DNA from: Lysinibacillus louembei
GTDB taxonomy: Bacteria > Bacillota > Bacilli > Bacillales_A > Planococcaceae
Direction of reading: 5' to 3'
Assembly: GCF_033880585.1 (NCBI RefSeq)
Contig: NZ_CP137624.1
Location: 3,755,501-3,819,500, forward strand
Length of the DNA stretch: 64,000 bases
Of this stretch, positions 56,689 through 64,000 are shown one piece after another; the stretch's first letter is position 1; each line of letters opens with the position of its first letter. The notes beneath the pieces are model-generated. The model did no database searches. It was not told the DNA's origin and saw nothing but the letters and a program-made list of their open reading frames with translations. The position numbers and the translations under genes are program-made.

Positions 56689-58577
56689 ACGCGAATATCC
56701 ACCCCGCTATGCTCCTCTGCTTGTTCTGATATAGGGCGGTCGCTTTGTTGTTGTGCTGAGCTTTCAAATTGCTTAATAAAGACAGCTGATAATTGATAAT
56801 CCTTGCTTAACAAGCCTTCCTTCAACGATTTTTTTAATGGCTCTGCTAATGGTGCTAATCCTTCATTATCATTAAAAAGCGTTACTGTAACAACACGATT
56901 TTGCACTTGCATATCGATAACTGTTTCTTGCAAAGACTCCATATGCAAATAGAAAAGAACTCGCGCATAGTTGGCATCAATTTTGCCATCTTCTTTCATG
57001 CGACCATTCCACTGCAAAGTGGCATCCATTTTTTTACCGAAAAATTCTAACGGTACTTGCATAACGAGCTGATGCTGATGTCCATTTTCTCCTGATAATA
57101 GCTGCATACCATTCATACGTGCCATCACCGTTTCAGCAGCGTCACGTAGTGCAGGTGGTGTTGTCATATCTTGAATCAGTGCTAATAACTGTGGCTTTAG
57201 CTGTCCTGCAACTGCCTGCATGTCTACTGCTTTATTTTGCAGCGTGGCCTCATAGCTTATCCCTAATCCTTTTAATACGGTTTTCATTGCTTGTTCCATT
57301 GCCTTGCTGTCCATGCTCGATTGAAGCTGTGCATCTGCCTGTGTTAGTTGTGATTGAATCGCAGGCTGTGGTATATTTTTAGCTTCTTGTACAATATTTT
57401 TCAGCAATGTGTCCTGTTGATGTGCCGTCAGCTCAGGCTTTAGCATAGATAAAATTTGTTCTTTTGCTGATAAGCCATGCTCATTCGTTGTAAATTGCTG
57501 TGTTGCTGTGTTATTGGCATAGGCTTTTAATAGTTCCGTTTGCAGTTGCTGCCCAAATGCTGTGAGTGTCTGCTTGCTTTGAGGTAGCTGTGAAAAGCGT
57601 TCAACAAGCTGCTGTAAGTGCTCCTTTTGTGTTGTCGTTAATAGATTATCATTTGCGATAAAGGCACGCGCTTGCTCTACAATAGCACTACTTTGCTCTG
57701 GTCTAGCTTGCAGTATTTGTGCGATAAGCTGTCCTGCGCTATTTGCGGGTGCTTGTCCTTGCGCTTGCTGCCCTTGCCAATTAGCTAATGTTGCATTTTG
57801 TGGTACTACTCCTGCCTGCTTTAGCAACTGCAATGCTTGTAACCGCTCACTAACATTCGATGCTGAATCACTTAGTAGCTGCACTGCTTTACCAAGCATC
57901 ATTCCACCAAGCTCTGCATCAAACGGCTTAGCAAGCGATTGAAGCTGCCCTATAATAGAGGATTTTAATTGCTCATTGCCACCTACTGTAGCTGCTAATT
58001 GCTGCAATAAATTTTGCAGGGCTGTGGACATACCATCTGTTTTTGCTCCTTGTACTAACGCTTGAAATACTTGATTGGTAAAGGGCATTTTGTATTCCAC
58101 CATGCGCTGTATTGCGAGGAGAGCATCTTGCTTCGAAATCCCTTCAGGCAAGCTTTTCATCCATTGCTCCGCCTGTATAAGCTGCTCTCTTGAAATGGGC
58201 ATTTGCTGCTTCATAAAATGACCTAACACCTGTTGCATATCTGCTGTTTTTGGCAAATTCATCGCTTCTAAAAGCTGTGTCATTTGCTGTGCTGGTGTCA
58301 AGGTTGCCGACATTGGATTAGAGACGACCTTTAATTCAGCTTGTGCCCCTGCCGTATTCGTCACTTGAAAGAAATGTGCATCCCCAACCTTTAACGGCAC
58401 CTCTAATTTTGCAACTAATTTATTATTACCAACTTGTATTTCTGCCATTTGATCTGGGTAAAGCTGCTTAATTGTGCCATGAAATATTTGTCCTTGCTTT
58501 AATGTAAGCGGCTGATTTGCTGTCATAACTTGCGCTTGAGCTTGCGTTGCAATTGGATTAAATGATGTAGATGTCAT
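56685..58577 (-). CDS. ylqG: Large FliK-like protein (YlqG type), function unknown
   Basis: The 630 residues are Gln/Ala/Leu-rich and mostly helical, without a signal peptide. A beta-rich N-terminal segment (LKQGQIFHGTIKQLYPDQMAEIQVGNNKLVAKL) is followed by a long low-complexity stretch. The C-terminal part resembles the hook-length control domain (VMQVPLEFFGKKMDATLQW, YARVLFYLHMESLQETVIDMQVQNRVVTVTLF). A FliK-type protein next to an FlhB-type domain repeats the known ruler–switch pairing. It is co-transcribed with rnhB (4 bp apart) and the FlhB-like gene. Confidence 0.8.
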   Translation of the reverse strand: MTSTSFNPIATQAQAQVMTANQPLTLKQGQIFHGTIKQLYPDQMAEIQVGNNKLVAKLEVPLKVGDAHFFQVTNTAGAQAELKVVSNPMSATLTPAQQMTQLLEAMNLPKTADMQQVLGHFMKQQMPISREQLIQAEQWMKSLPEGISKQDALLAIQRMVEYKMPFTNQVFQALVQGAKTDGMSTALQNLLQQLAATVGGNEQLKSSIIGQLQSLAKPFDAELGGMMLGKAVQLLSDSASNVSERLQALQLLKQAGVVPQNATLANWQGQQAQGQAPANSAGQLIAQILQARPEQSSAIVEQARAFIANDNLLTTTQKEHLQQLVERFSQLPQSKQTLTAFGQQLQTELLKAYANNTATQQFTTNEHGLSAKEQILSMLKPELTAHQQDTLLKNIVQEAKNIPQPAIQSQLTQADAQLQSSMDSKAMEQAMKTVLKGLGISYEATLQNKAVDMQAVAGQLKPQLLALIQDMTTPPALRDAAETVMARMNGMQLLSGENGHQHQLVMQVPLEFFGKKMDATLQWNGRMKEDGKIDANYARVLFYLHMESLQETVIDMQVQNRVVTVTLFNDNEGLAPLAEPLKKSLKEGLLSKDYQLSAVFIKQFESSAQQQSDRPISEQAEEHSGVDIRV

Positions 58578-58581
58578 GCAA

Positions 58582-59337
58582 TCACCCCTTCATCATAGAT
58601 TTGATTGGCTCAAAGCTTGCTCGATGGTGCAACGTAGGCCCATATGCTGAAAGTGCCTCTAAATGCTGCTTCGTTCCATAACCTGCATGCTGTTCAAAGC
58701 CATATTGTGGGAACTGTTGTGCAAGCTCCTCCATATATTGATCACGTGCTGTTTTTGCTAAAATAGAGGCAGCTGCTATCGCTAAGCTTTTTGCATCGCC
58801 TTTTATGATAGACTGCTGTGGAATTTTAATCGGCAATGTCATTGCATCTACTATAACAAAATTGGGTTTGATTTTTAATGTTTCCACACTGGTCGCCATC
58901 GATTGCTTCGTCGCCTCGTATATATTAAGTTCATCAATTATTTTTGCACTTTGAAAATGAATGCTGTAGCTAAGTGCGTGCTTCTTCACAAGCGTACACA
59001 TATACTCTCTCGCTTCCTTAGACAATTGCTTTGAATCATTTAAGCCTAGCAATGCTTGACAGTTTTCAGGTAAGATAACAGCCGCCGTCACAACAGGACC
59101 CGCTAATGGTCCGCGCCCTGCCTCATCAACACCTGCTACTAGCTGACCAAACTGTGCATCAAAAGCAATTTTAGCCTCATGCTCTTGCTGTAGCCTTTGC
59201 TTTTTGTCCATGCGTTTTAAAAATTGCTGCCATGCCTTTTGTACACCTGTGCGCTCATCTTGCTGGATTTCCTCCATCCAAGCTTCATATTGTGTTGCAG
59301 CTTTCAAAGCTGCTGCAATTTCTTTTATCGTTTGCAT
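58582..59337 (-). CDS. rnhB: Ribonuclease HII
   Basis: Cuts RNA in RNA-DNA hybrids and single ribonucleotides in DNA. The 251 residues include an N-terminal helical extension typical of Bacillus RNase HII, then LVAGVDEAGRGPLAGPVVTAAVILP with catalytic Asp-Glu. FVIVDAMTLP, KGDAKSLAIAAASILAKTARD and YGFEQHAGYGTKQH follow. I start at ATG 59337 (TGAGG 9 nt upstream); 20 upstream codons have no SD or homology. Confidence 0.95.
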   Translation of the reverse strand: MQTIKEIAAALKAATQYEAWMEEIQQDERTGVQKAWQQFLKRMDKKQRLQQEHEAKIAFDAQFGQLVAGVDEAGRGPLAGPVVTAAVILPENCQALLGLNDSKQLSKEAREYMCTLVKKHALSYSIHFQSAKIIDELNIYEATKQSMATSVETLKIKPNFVIVDAMTLPIKIPQQSIIKGDAKSLAIAAASILAKTARDQYMEELAQQFPQYGFEQHAGYGTKQHLEALSAYGPTLHHRASFEPIKSMMKG

Positions 59338-59514
59338 CTTATATAACCTCATCTCTATTACGTATATCGGCTTGTTTTGCGCCATTTTTATTTCCATTTA
59401 TCAGAATTCGGCAGAAAATGCCCACTTCTACTGAAAGCATTTGGTGGATGTCAGAGCTTAATTGATAGAGAGTGATAAAATGAAGCTGTATCAATAGTTC
59501 ATGCTTAAATAAAT

Positions 59515-59556
59515 AGCTGTATAGACATAGCTTGTTAATCTATTGTCCATACAGCT
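59515..59556 (-). terminator. Terminator after rbgA
   Basis: Long stem AGCTGTATGGACAATAG pairing with CTATGTCTATACAGCT (one bulge or mismatch region) and a 9-nt loop. On the minus strand ATTTATTT follows; on the plus strand a richer T run follows, so it could work in both directions. The remaining 59338–59514 stretch has no gene. Confidence 0.7.
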
Positions 59557-59564
59557 TTATTTTT

Positions 59565-60440
59565 TTATTTTGTTAAGGCTTCTTTTTCTAATTCTTCAGC
59601 TACAAAATCAAATGTCAGCTTCCCTAAATACTGACTGCGAATATCACGTACGATAAGCTCCGCTACTTGATCATAGTCGATTTCTCCACCTTGCCCGAAA
59701 ACACGGCGTAGTTTACCGATATGGTTGAATGTTTCCACTAAGTCATCATGGACAAAAGTTAATTTGTAACGCTCTTCCATTCGTGCTGGGTAGTGTAGTG
59801 ATAAGAAACGTAAGCCGTATACAGCTAAGTCTTCCATATTCGTAATTGTATCTTTAATCGCACCTGTTAAAGCTAGCTTATAACCAATTTCTTGGTCCTC
59901 GAATTTCGGCCATAAAATGCCTGGTGTATCGAGTAATTCTAATTCTTTTGCCACTTTAATCCATTGCTGTGCCTTCGTAACACCTGGTGTATTACCTGTT
60001 TTTGCGATATTTTTTTTCGCTAAGCGATTAATTAATGTTGATTTCCCTACATTCGGAATGCCGACAATCATTGCACGAATAGCACGGGGTTTCATACCTT
60101 TTGCCTTCATACGTGCCCATTTATCTGCTAAAATCGCTTGTGCTGCCTTTGTGACAGCCTGTAGACCTTTGCCTTCAAGTGAATTAATCGCTACTGCTTT
60201 CTGCCCTTGCTCTTCAAAATAGTGCAGCCATTTGCGTGTTTCAGCTTCATCTGCCATATCTTGTTTATTTAAAATAAGCAGCCTTGGTTTTTGATGAATG
60301 ACTTGGTCAATCATCGGGTTGCGTGATGATAGCGGAAGTCTTGCATCCACTAGCTCAAACACGATATCTACAAGCTTTAAATTTTCGGACACTTCTCGGC
60401 GTGCCTTCGCCATATGCCCTGGAAACCATTGAATTGTCAC
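59565..60440 (-). CDS. rbgA: Ribosome biogenesis GTPase RbgA (YlqF)
   Basis: Essential late assembly factor of the 50S subunit. The 291-residue circularly permuted GTPase has G4 (LNKQDMAD) before G1 ([14 protein letters not shown], about 127–140) and G3 (DTPGILWPK), and begins [17 protein letters not shown] start at GTG 60440 because AGGAGG lies 8 nt before it; the TTG of the longest frame is too close. It begins 20 nt after a strong terminator, so an internal promoter or read-through is needed. Confidence 0.96.
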   Translation of the reverse strand: MTIQWFPGHMAKARREVSENLKLVDIVFELVDARLPLSSRNPMIDQVIHQKPRLLILNKQDMADEAETRKWLHYFEEQGQKAVAINSLEGKGLQAVTKAAQAILADKWARMKAKGMKPRAIRAMIVGIPNVGKSTLINRLAKKNIAKTGNTPGVTKAQQWIKVAKELELLDTPGILWPKFEDQEIGYKLALTGAIKDTITNMEDLAVYGLRFLSLHYPARMEERYKLTFVHDDLVETFNHIGKLRRVFGQGGEIDYDQVAELIVRDIRSQYLGKLTFDFVAEELEKEALTK

Positions 60441-60460
60441 AACCAAATCCTCCTATTTAA

Positions 60461-60494
60461 AAGGGGGCGTCTTTGATTTTTTAGACGCCCCCTT
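60461..60494 (-). terminator. Strong terminator between lepB and rbgA
   Basis: Twelve-bp stem AAGGGGGCGTCT/AGACGCCCCCTT with a 10-nt AT loop, then TTTAAATA on the minus strand. It lies right after the lepB stop and 20 nt ahead of the rbgA start. Confidence 0.82.
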
Positions 60495-60500
60495 AGCCTA

Positions 60501-61061
60501 TTATTTCACTATCTTTATGTCACTTACTGGCCAAAAGATAAGATTTGTATTTCCGATAATTTCTTTTTGATCTACAAGACCGATATGACGGCTATCTTTG
60601 CTAAAGCGACGATTATCACCCATGACAAAAACATAACCTTCTGGAATTACATCTGTTTGTACAATGTCTTGTAGTTTAAAATTACCTGTTAAATTACCAT
60701 CTACAATTTCTGCTTTATATTGGTCTAAGTAAGGCTCATCAATTGGTTCACCGTTAATATAGAGCTGATCATCCTTATATTCTACATGATCACCTGGCAA
60801 TCCAATCACGCGTTTTATATAATCTTTTTGCTCTGGTGCATGGAATACAACAATATCAAAACGATCAGGGCTACCGATTTTATAACCTATCTTATTCACA
60901 ATCATGCGATCGCCATTTTCAAGGGTTGGCATCATCGAATCTCCATCTACAACGATTGGTGTAAATAAAAAATAACGAATGATAGCTGCAACAGCAAATG
61001 CGATGAGTAACGCCTTCGCCCATTCAAAGAGCTCATTTTTTTCTTTTTTTGTTTGTTCCAA
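60501..61061 (-). CDS. lepB: Type I signal peptidase
   Basis: Cuts Sec and Tat signal peptides at the membrane surface. The 186 residues have one N-terminal membrane helix (ALLIAFAVAAIIRYFLF), catalytic Ser in GDSMMPTL near 43, and catalytic Lys in YIKRVIGLPGD near 83. GYVFVMGDNRRFSKDSRHIG (box E) follows. The start is TTG 61061 with GAGGGGG 8 nt upstream. It lies between rplS and rbgA, a place where B. subtilis has no such gene (its sip genes are elsewhere), although some other Bacillaceae share this arrangement. Confidence 0.95.
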   Translation of the reverse strand: MEQTKKEKNELFEWAKALLIAFAVAAIIRYFLFTPIVVDGDSMMPTLENGDRMIVNKIGYKIGSPDRFDIVVFHAPEQKDYIKRVIGLPGDHVEYKDDQLYINGEPIDEPYLDQYKAEIVDGNLTGNFKLQDIVQTDVIPEGYVFVMGDNRRFSKDSRHIGLVDQKEIIGNTNLIFWPVSDIKIVK

Positions 61062-61090
61062 GCGAATATCCCCCTCGTTCTTTCATTACC

Positions 61091-61119
61091 ATTGTATACG
61101 AAATTGTAGCGACAAGCAA
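61091..61119 (-). promoter_or_regulatory. Candidate promoter for lepB
   Basis: Minus-strand TTGCTT (61114–61119), 17 bp, TACAAT (61091–61096). It sits between the rplS terminator and lepB. The −10 is good and the −35 moderate. Confidence 0.42.
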
Positions 61120-61140
61120 AAGAACAACCTACTTCTTAAG

Positions 61141-61173
61141 ACAAAGAAAAAGAGCTTGTCATCACAAGCCCCT
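61141..61173 (-). terminator. Intrinsic terminator after rplS
   Basis: Minus-strand stem AGGGGCTTGT/ACAAGCTCTT (two G·U pairs) with a 4-nt loop, followed by TTTCTTTG. The wobble pairs work for leftward transcription only. Confidence 0.75.
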
Positions 61174-61188
61174 TCCTTGAAATAAATA

Positions 61189-61533
61189 TTAGCGACGTTC
61201 TTTAATACGAGCTTTTTTACCACGTAATTCACGTAGGTAGTAAAGTTTCGCACGACGTACTTTACCGCGACGAGAAACTTCTAATTTAGCGATTTTTGGT
61301 GTGTGTACTGGGAAAGTACGTTCAACACCTACACCGTAAGAAATTTTACGAACTGTGAAAGTTTCGCTAATTCCGCCACCACGACGTTTAATAACTACAC
61401 CTTCGAATAACTGGATACGCTCACGTGTACCCTCAACAACTTTTACGTGTACCTTTACTGTGTCACCAGGACGGAATGAAGGTAAATCTGAACGAAGTTG
61501 TTCTTTTGTGATTTCTGTAATAATGTTTGACAT
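61189..61533 (-). CDS. rplS: 50S ribosomal protein L19
   Basis: Large-subunit protein at the 30S–50S interface. The 114 residues show [56 protein letters not shown], with a basic C-terminus. It has its own promoter and leader and a terminator, so it forms a single-gene unit. Confidence 0.98.
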   Translation of the reverse strand: MSNIITEITKEQLRSDLPSFRPGDTVKVHVKVVEGTRERIQLFEGVVIKRRGGGISETFTVRKISYGVGVERTFPVHTPKIAKLEVSRRGKVRRAKLYYLRELRGKKARIKERR

Positions 61534-61626
61534 TGTTTTCTCTCCTTGGACAGATGCTCATGCACGCTCATTTTAGGCCACAGCGGAACACCGTAATTCA
61601 GTGCTTACATAAAAGCACAGATTGAA
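61534..61626 (-). promoter_or_regulatory. rplS leader, possible L19 autoregulatory element
   Basis: The predicted leader of about 90 nt contains hairpin GTGCTT/AAGCAC near its 5' end, followed by a GGTGTTCCGC…GGCC region, and ends in AAGGAGAG before the ATG. L19 leaders are known in Bacilli, but I cannot verify the match by eye. Confidence 0.4.
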
Positions 61627-61655
61627 TATTATCATAAATAAAATAGAGTTGCAAG
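61627..61655 (-). promoter_or_regulatory. Sigma-A promoter of rplS
   Basis: Minus-strand TTGCAA (61650–61655), 17-bp spacer, TAATAT (61627–61632). It lies between the trmD stop and rplS. Confidence 0.55.
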
Positions 61656-61665
61656 CTTTTTTACT

Positions 61666-62397
61666 TTACATTTCATTCTTTAATTTTTCGAGTACTTTTT
61701 GCTGCTTCGGTGTTAATTCCATAGCGTCTAATAAATCAGGACGGCGCAACAATGTGCGCTTTAAAGACTGCTCCTCACGCCATTCATCGATTTTTGCATG
61801 ATTGCCTGACGTTAATACTTCAGGCACTTTCATTCCTCTAAAATCGGCTGGGCGCGTGTAGTGTGGATGCTCTAATAGGCCTGTTGAAAAGGAGTCCTGT
61901 ATGTGAGAGTCCTCTTTACCTAACACACCTGGCAACAGACGCACAATGGCATCAATTACCGTCATTGCGGGTAACTCTCCACCTGTTAGCACAAAATCAC
62001 CAATCGATATTTCATCCGTTACGAGATGTTCACGTATGCGTTCATCATAGCCTTCATAATGCCCACACAAAAATACAAGCTCTTCTTCCTGTGCTAGCTC
62101 CTCCGCCTTTTTTTGCGTGAAGCGCTCACCTTGAGGACACATTAAAATGACGCGAGGCTTGCGTCCTGCGGTGATGTTTTCAACCGCCTGAAACATCGGC
62201 TCTGGCTTCAATACCATACCTGCGCCACCGCCATATGGATAGTCGTCTACTTGTTTATGACGATTATCGCTAAAATTGCGAATATCCGATACAGCTAATG
62301 TAACAGCCTCTTTTTCCTGTGCCTTTTTCAAAATTGACGCGTTAAACACACCCTCAAACATTTCTGGAAACAGGCTTAACACATGGATATTCATCAT
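61666..62397 (-). CDS. trmD: tRNA (guanine-N1)-methyltransferase TrmD
   Basis: Methylates G37 of tRNAs to prevent frameshifting. The 243 residues of the SPOUT knot family contain [48 protein letters not shown] and [15 protein letters not shown], which form the SAM-binding trefoil knot. It overlaps rimM by 4 bp and is translationally coupled to it. Confidence 0.98.
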   Translation of the reverse strand: MMNIHVLSLFPEMFEGVFNASILKKAQEKEAVTLAVSDIRNFSDNRHKQVDDYPYGGGAGMVLKPEPMFQAVENITAGRKPRVILMCPQGERFTQKKAEELAQEEELVFLCGHYEGYDERIREHLVTDEISIGDFVLTGGELPAMTVIDAIVRLLPGVLGKEDSHIQDSFSTGLLEHPHYTRPADFRGMKVPEVLTSGNHAKIDEWREEQSLKRTLLRRPDLLDAMELTPKQQKVLEKLKNEM

Positions 62398-62909
62398 AAT
62401 AACCCTTCCATTATATGGATTGTAATTTTTTTATTATCTACATCAATTTCTTTGACAACGTCCTCGATATAAGGAATATAATGCATTTTTTTAGCACCCT
62501 TTACTTCCCATACATCATTAGCTCCTGTTTGCAAAATATCTGTAATAACGCCAATGCGCTCGCCTTCTTCTGAAAAGACTTCACAATCTTTAATTTCAAA
62601 GTAATAATATTCATTTTCTTCAAGTTCATCTTCTGCTAGCTGATCCATCGTCACTTTTAGTAATCCTTCTTTAAACGGTTCCACTAAATTAATATTGTGC
62701 ATGCCTTCGAATGTTAATAAAATAAAGTTTTTATGGCGACGCATACTTTCGACTGTCACCCAAATTGGGCGCTTATCATCTTTTTTGAAAGCTGCTAGCT
62801 TGCTACCTATAGCAAAGCGCGCATCCTCAAAATCCGTCGTTGAAATGACGCGAACTTCACCGCGAATCCCATGCGTATTGACGATACGCCCTACATTAAA
62901 CCATTCCAT
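62394..62909 (-). CDS. rimM: Ribosome maturation factor RimM
   Basis: 30S assembly factor that binds S19. The 171 residues begin [21 protein letters not shown] and contain a C-terminal PRC-barrel ([24 protein letters not shown]). SD AGAGGTG precedes ATG 62909. It heads the rimM-trmD pair behind a structured 5' region. Confidence 0.97.
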   Translation of the reverse strand: MEWFNVGRIVNTHGIRGEVRVISTTDFEDARFAIGSKLAAFKKDDKRPIWVTVESMRRHKNFILLTFEGMHNINLVEPFKEGLLKVTMDQLAEDELEENEYYYFEIKDCEVFSEEGERIGVITDILQTGANDVWEVKGAKKMHYIPYIEDVVKEIDVDNKKITIHIMEGLL

Positions 62910-62953
62910 TTTTGTACACCTCTTATATCATCATCTTCATTTATCCCGTATTA

Positions 62954-63082
62954 ACAGGCTGTAAGACCCCCACTTCAAAACATCAGATAAAATGGAGAGG
63001 TTTAAGTGGGGGATCAACAGCCTGTAAAAACCCGATTGGTGAAACTACCAATCAGTGGGGATGAGGAAACCCCCACTGATTG
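62954..63082. repeat. Multi-hairpin palindromic element upstream of rimM
   Basis: Three strong inverted repeats are packed into 129 bp: (1) CAATCAGTGGGG (63049–63060)/CCCCACTGATTG (63071–63082); (2) GATTGGT (63034–63040)/ACCAATC (63047–63053), sharing CAATC with the first, followed on the minus strand by GGGTTTTT; (3) ACAGGCTGT+CCCCCACTT (62954–62975) with AAGTGGGGG+ACAGCCTGT (63004–63025). The AGTGGGG/CCCCACT core occurs twice in each sense, so stems can swap partners. It could be a leader RNA with alternative folds, or a palindromic mobile-element remnant. B. subtilis has ylqD here; no such gene is present. Confidence 0.65.
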
Positions 63083-63094
63083 AAGGTTCACTTT

Positions 63095-63103
63095 ATTATA
63101 ACA
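63095..63103 (-). promoter_or_regulatory. Extended −10 promoter for rimM-trmD
   Basis: Minus-strand TGTTATAAT: perfect TATAAT (63095–63100) preceded by TG one base upstream. No good −35 is found at 16–18 bp, which is tolerated for extended −10 promoters. Transcription would begin at the edge of the hairpin element, giving a leader of about 175 nt. Confidence 0.5.
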
Positions 63104-63123
63104 AAAAATAGCTTGTTGAATAC

Positions 63124-63179
63124 GAAAAAACGACTGTCGGAAAAGATAGGGTGCACCCTGCTTTTCTGACAGCCGTCTT
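63124..63179 (-). terminator. Strong terminator after ffh-rpsP-khpA
   Basis: A stem of more than 20 bp with two small mismatches (GACGGCTGTC, GAAAAG and AGGGTG pair with their complements around a GTGCAC-type centre) is followed on the minus strand by CGTTTTTTCG. It starts right after the khpA stop. Confidence 0.87.
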
Positions 63180-63416
63180 TTAATCATCCAATATATCGAC
63201 GTAAGTCTTTTTCTGACGATGACTGCTCGCCGCTGAATAAACAATTGTTCGAATCGCCTTTGCGACACGACCTTGCTTGCCTATGACTTTTCCTCGATCC
63301 TCTGGATGAACAAAAAGCTTATAAACAATTCGATTTGCATTTTCGTCCGTCTCAATACGAACGTCCTCTGGGTAATCGACTAACGGTTTAACGATTGTTT
63401 CAATCAGTTGCTGCAT
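63180..63416 (-). CDS. khpA: KH-domain RNA-binding protein KhpA (YlqC)
   Basis: Small RNA-binding protein of the KhpA/KhpB pair that affects cell division and RNA in Gram-positives. It is a single KH domain of 78 residues with the GxxG loop in GKVIGKQGRVAKAIRTIVYSA. It lies 16 bp downstream of rpsP, as in most Bacilli. Confidence 0.95.
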   Translation of the reverse strand: MQQLIETIVKPLVDYPEDVRIETDENANRIVYKLFVHPEDRGKVIGKQGRVAKAIRTIVYSAASSHRQKKTYVDILDD

Positions 63417-63432
63417 ATAACGTCACCTCAGA

Positions 63433-63705
63433 TTATTTACTGAATTTTTGGTTATGGAATTTCTCCATAATGCCTTGTTCTGAGAACAAGTTACGAACAG
63501 TATCAGATGGTTTTGCGCCATCAGCTAACCATTTAAGAGCTTTCTCTTCATCGATTGCTACTGTAGCTGGTGTTGTAAGTGGGTTGTAAGTACCTACTGT
63601 TTCAATTTGACGGCCGTCACGTGGTGAACGAGCGTCAGCTACTACGATACGATAGAAAGGAGATTTTTTAGCTCCCATACGTTTTAAGCGAATTTTAACT
63701 GCCAT
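63433..63705 (-). CDS. rpsP: 30S ribosomal protein S16
   Basis: Small-subunit protein. The 90 residues start [25 protein letters not shown] and contain [10 protein letters not shown], the family signature. ATG 63705 has GGAGGTG 8 nt upstream; the TTG two codons earlier is too near the SD. It is co-transcribed with khpA and probably ffh. Confidence 0.98.
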   Translation of the reverse strand: MAVKIRLKRMGAKKSPFYRIVVADARSPRDGRQIETVGTYNPLTTPATVAIDEEKALKWLADGAKPSDTVRNLFSEQGIMEKFHNQKFSK

Positions 63706-63798
63706 TTTCAAAGCACCTCCGAATAAGTTTCACACAAGATAGTATATTATCAATGATTGTGTTGTTTGTAAAGTGTTTTTTCTTAACACCTAAAAATT

Positions 63799-64000
63799 TT
63801 ATTTAAATAATGAGTCTAAGCCAGGTAATTTCATCTTTTTCTTGCCTTTTCCAGAGCTCATACCAGTCATTTGCTTCATCATTTTTTTCATATCTTCAAA
63901 TTGCTTTAACAAGCGATTGACTTCTTGAATAGACGTCCCTGACCCTTGTGCAATACGCTTTTTACGGCTTGAATTAATAATTTCAGGGTTGGTTTTTTCA
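63799..64000 (-). CDS. ffh: Signal recognition particle protein Ffh, C-terminal end (gene runs off the right end)
   Basis: Binds signal sequences and 4.5S RNA to target proteins to the membrane. Only the last 67 codons are in the window, but they include the M-domain RNA-binding and methionine-rich segment: [39 protein letters not shown], then a Lys-rich stretch and the final PGLDSLFK. Position before rpsP confirms it. The GTPase domain lies outside the window. Confidence 0.96.
   Translation of the reverse strand, partial: EKTNPEIINSSRKKRIAQGSGTSIQEVNRLLKQFEDMKKMMKQMTGMSSGKGKKKMKLPGLDSLFK

Noticed and set aside
63014-63268. Minus-strand 84-codon frame between khpA and rimM as a YlqD replacement
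   Set aside because: It runs through the terminator and hairpin element, overlaps khpA in another frame, and shows no YlqD-like sequence.

Overview
This window looks like a low-GC, endospore-former-type Bacillota chromosome. The gene order is the one known from Bacillus subtilis around ffh–rpsP … sucCD–topA–codY–fla/che–rpsB … polC–rimP–nusA. Protein style, AT content and the intergenic repeat family point to Lysinibacillus, Solibacillus or a relative (Planococcaceae/Caryophanaceae), but that placement is inference without a search. Every gene reads on the minus strand, so transcription runs from the right end to the left end. The window is cut inside ffh on the right and inside nusA on the left.

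Right part (about 45–64 kb): ffh (3' end), rpsP and khpA, then a strong terminator and a 130-nt multi-hairpin element where B. subtilis carries ylqD. Next come rimM-trmD, rplS, lepB, rbgA and rnhB, followed by an orphan pair of flagellar-export-like genes (a FliK-like protein and a stand-alone FlhB C-terminal domain). sucCD, dprA, topA-trmFO and xerC-hslV-hslU-codY follow. These encode ribosome assembly, tRNA modification, protein secretion, the TCA cycle, DNA uptake and topology, proteolysis and nutrient sensing.

Middle part (about 15.4–44.8 kb): a nearly complete fla/che operon from flgB to swrB. It holds the rod genes, MS-ring/switch/export genes, hook genes, FliM-FliY-CheY, the FliOPQR-FlhBA export gate, FlhF/FlhG, CheB-A-W-C-D and SigD. 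Good sigma-A and SigD promoter matches lie before flgB. A strong terminator separates the che genes from sigD, and the operon is interrupted by copies of a structured repeat on both sides of fliF.

Left part (1–15.2 kb): rpsB, tsf and pyrH-frr, each unit followed by an intrinsic terminator, then uppS-cdsA-dxr-rseP-proS-polC and rimP-nusA. These cover translation, isoprenoid and phospholipid synthesis, regulated intramembrane proteolysis and replication.

The coding content is ordinary. The least explained material is noncoding. First, a family of modular intergenic repeats (four clear copies at about 17.2, 41.3, 43.5 and 49.1 kb, plus remnants) keeps its hairpins through paired base changes. 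Second, a multi-hairpin element sits ahead of rimM. Third, the flbD ribosome-binding site is separated from its start codon by a GC-rich hairpin. The ylqG/ylqH-type FliK–FlhB pair is the best uncharacterised protein system here. Start codons were moved downstream of the longest reading frame wherever a Shine-Dalgarno sequence or family length supported it.
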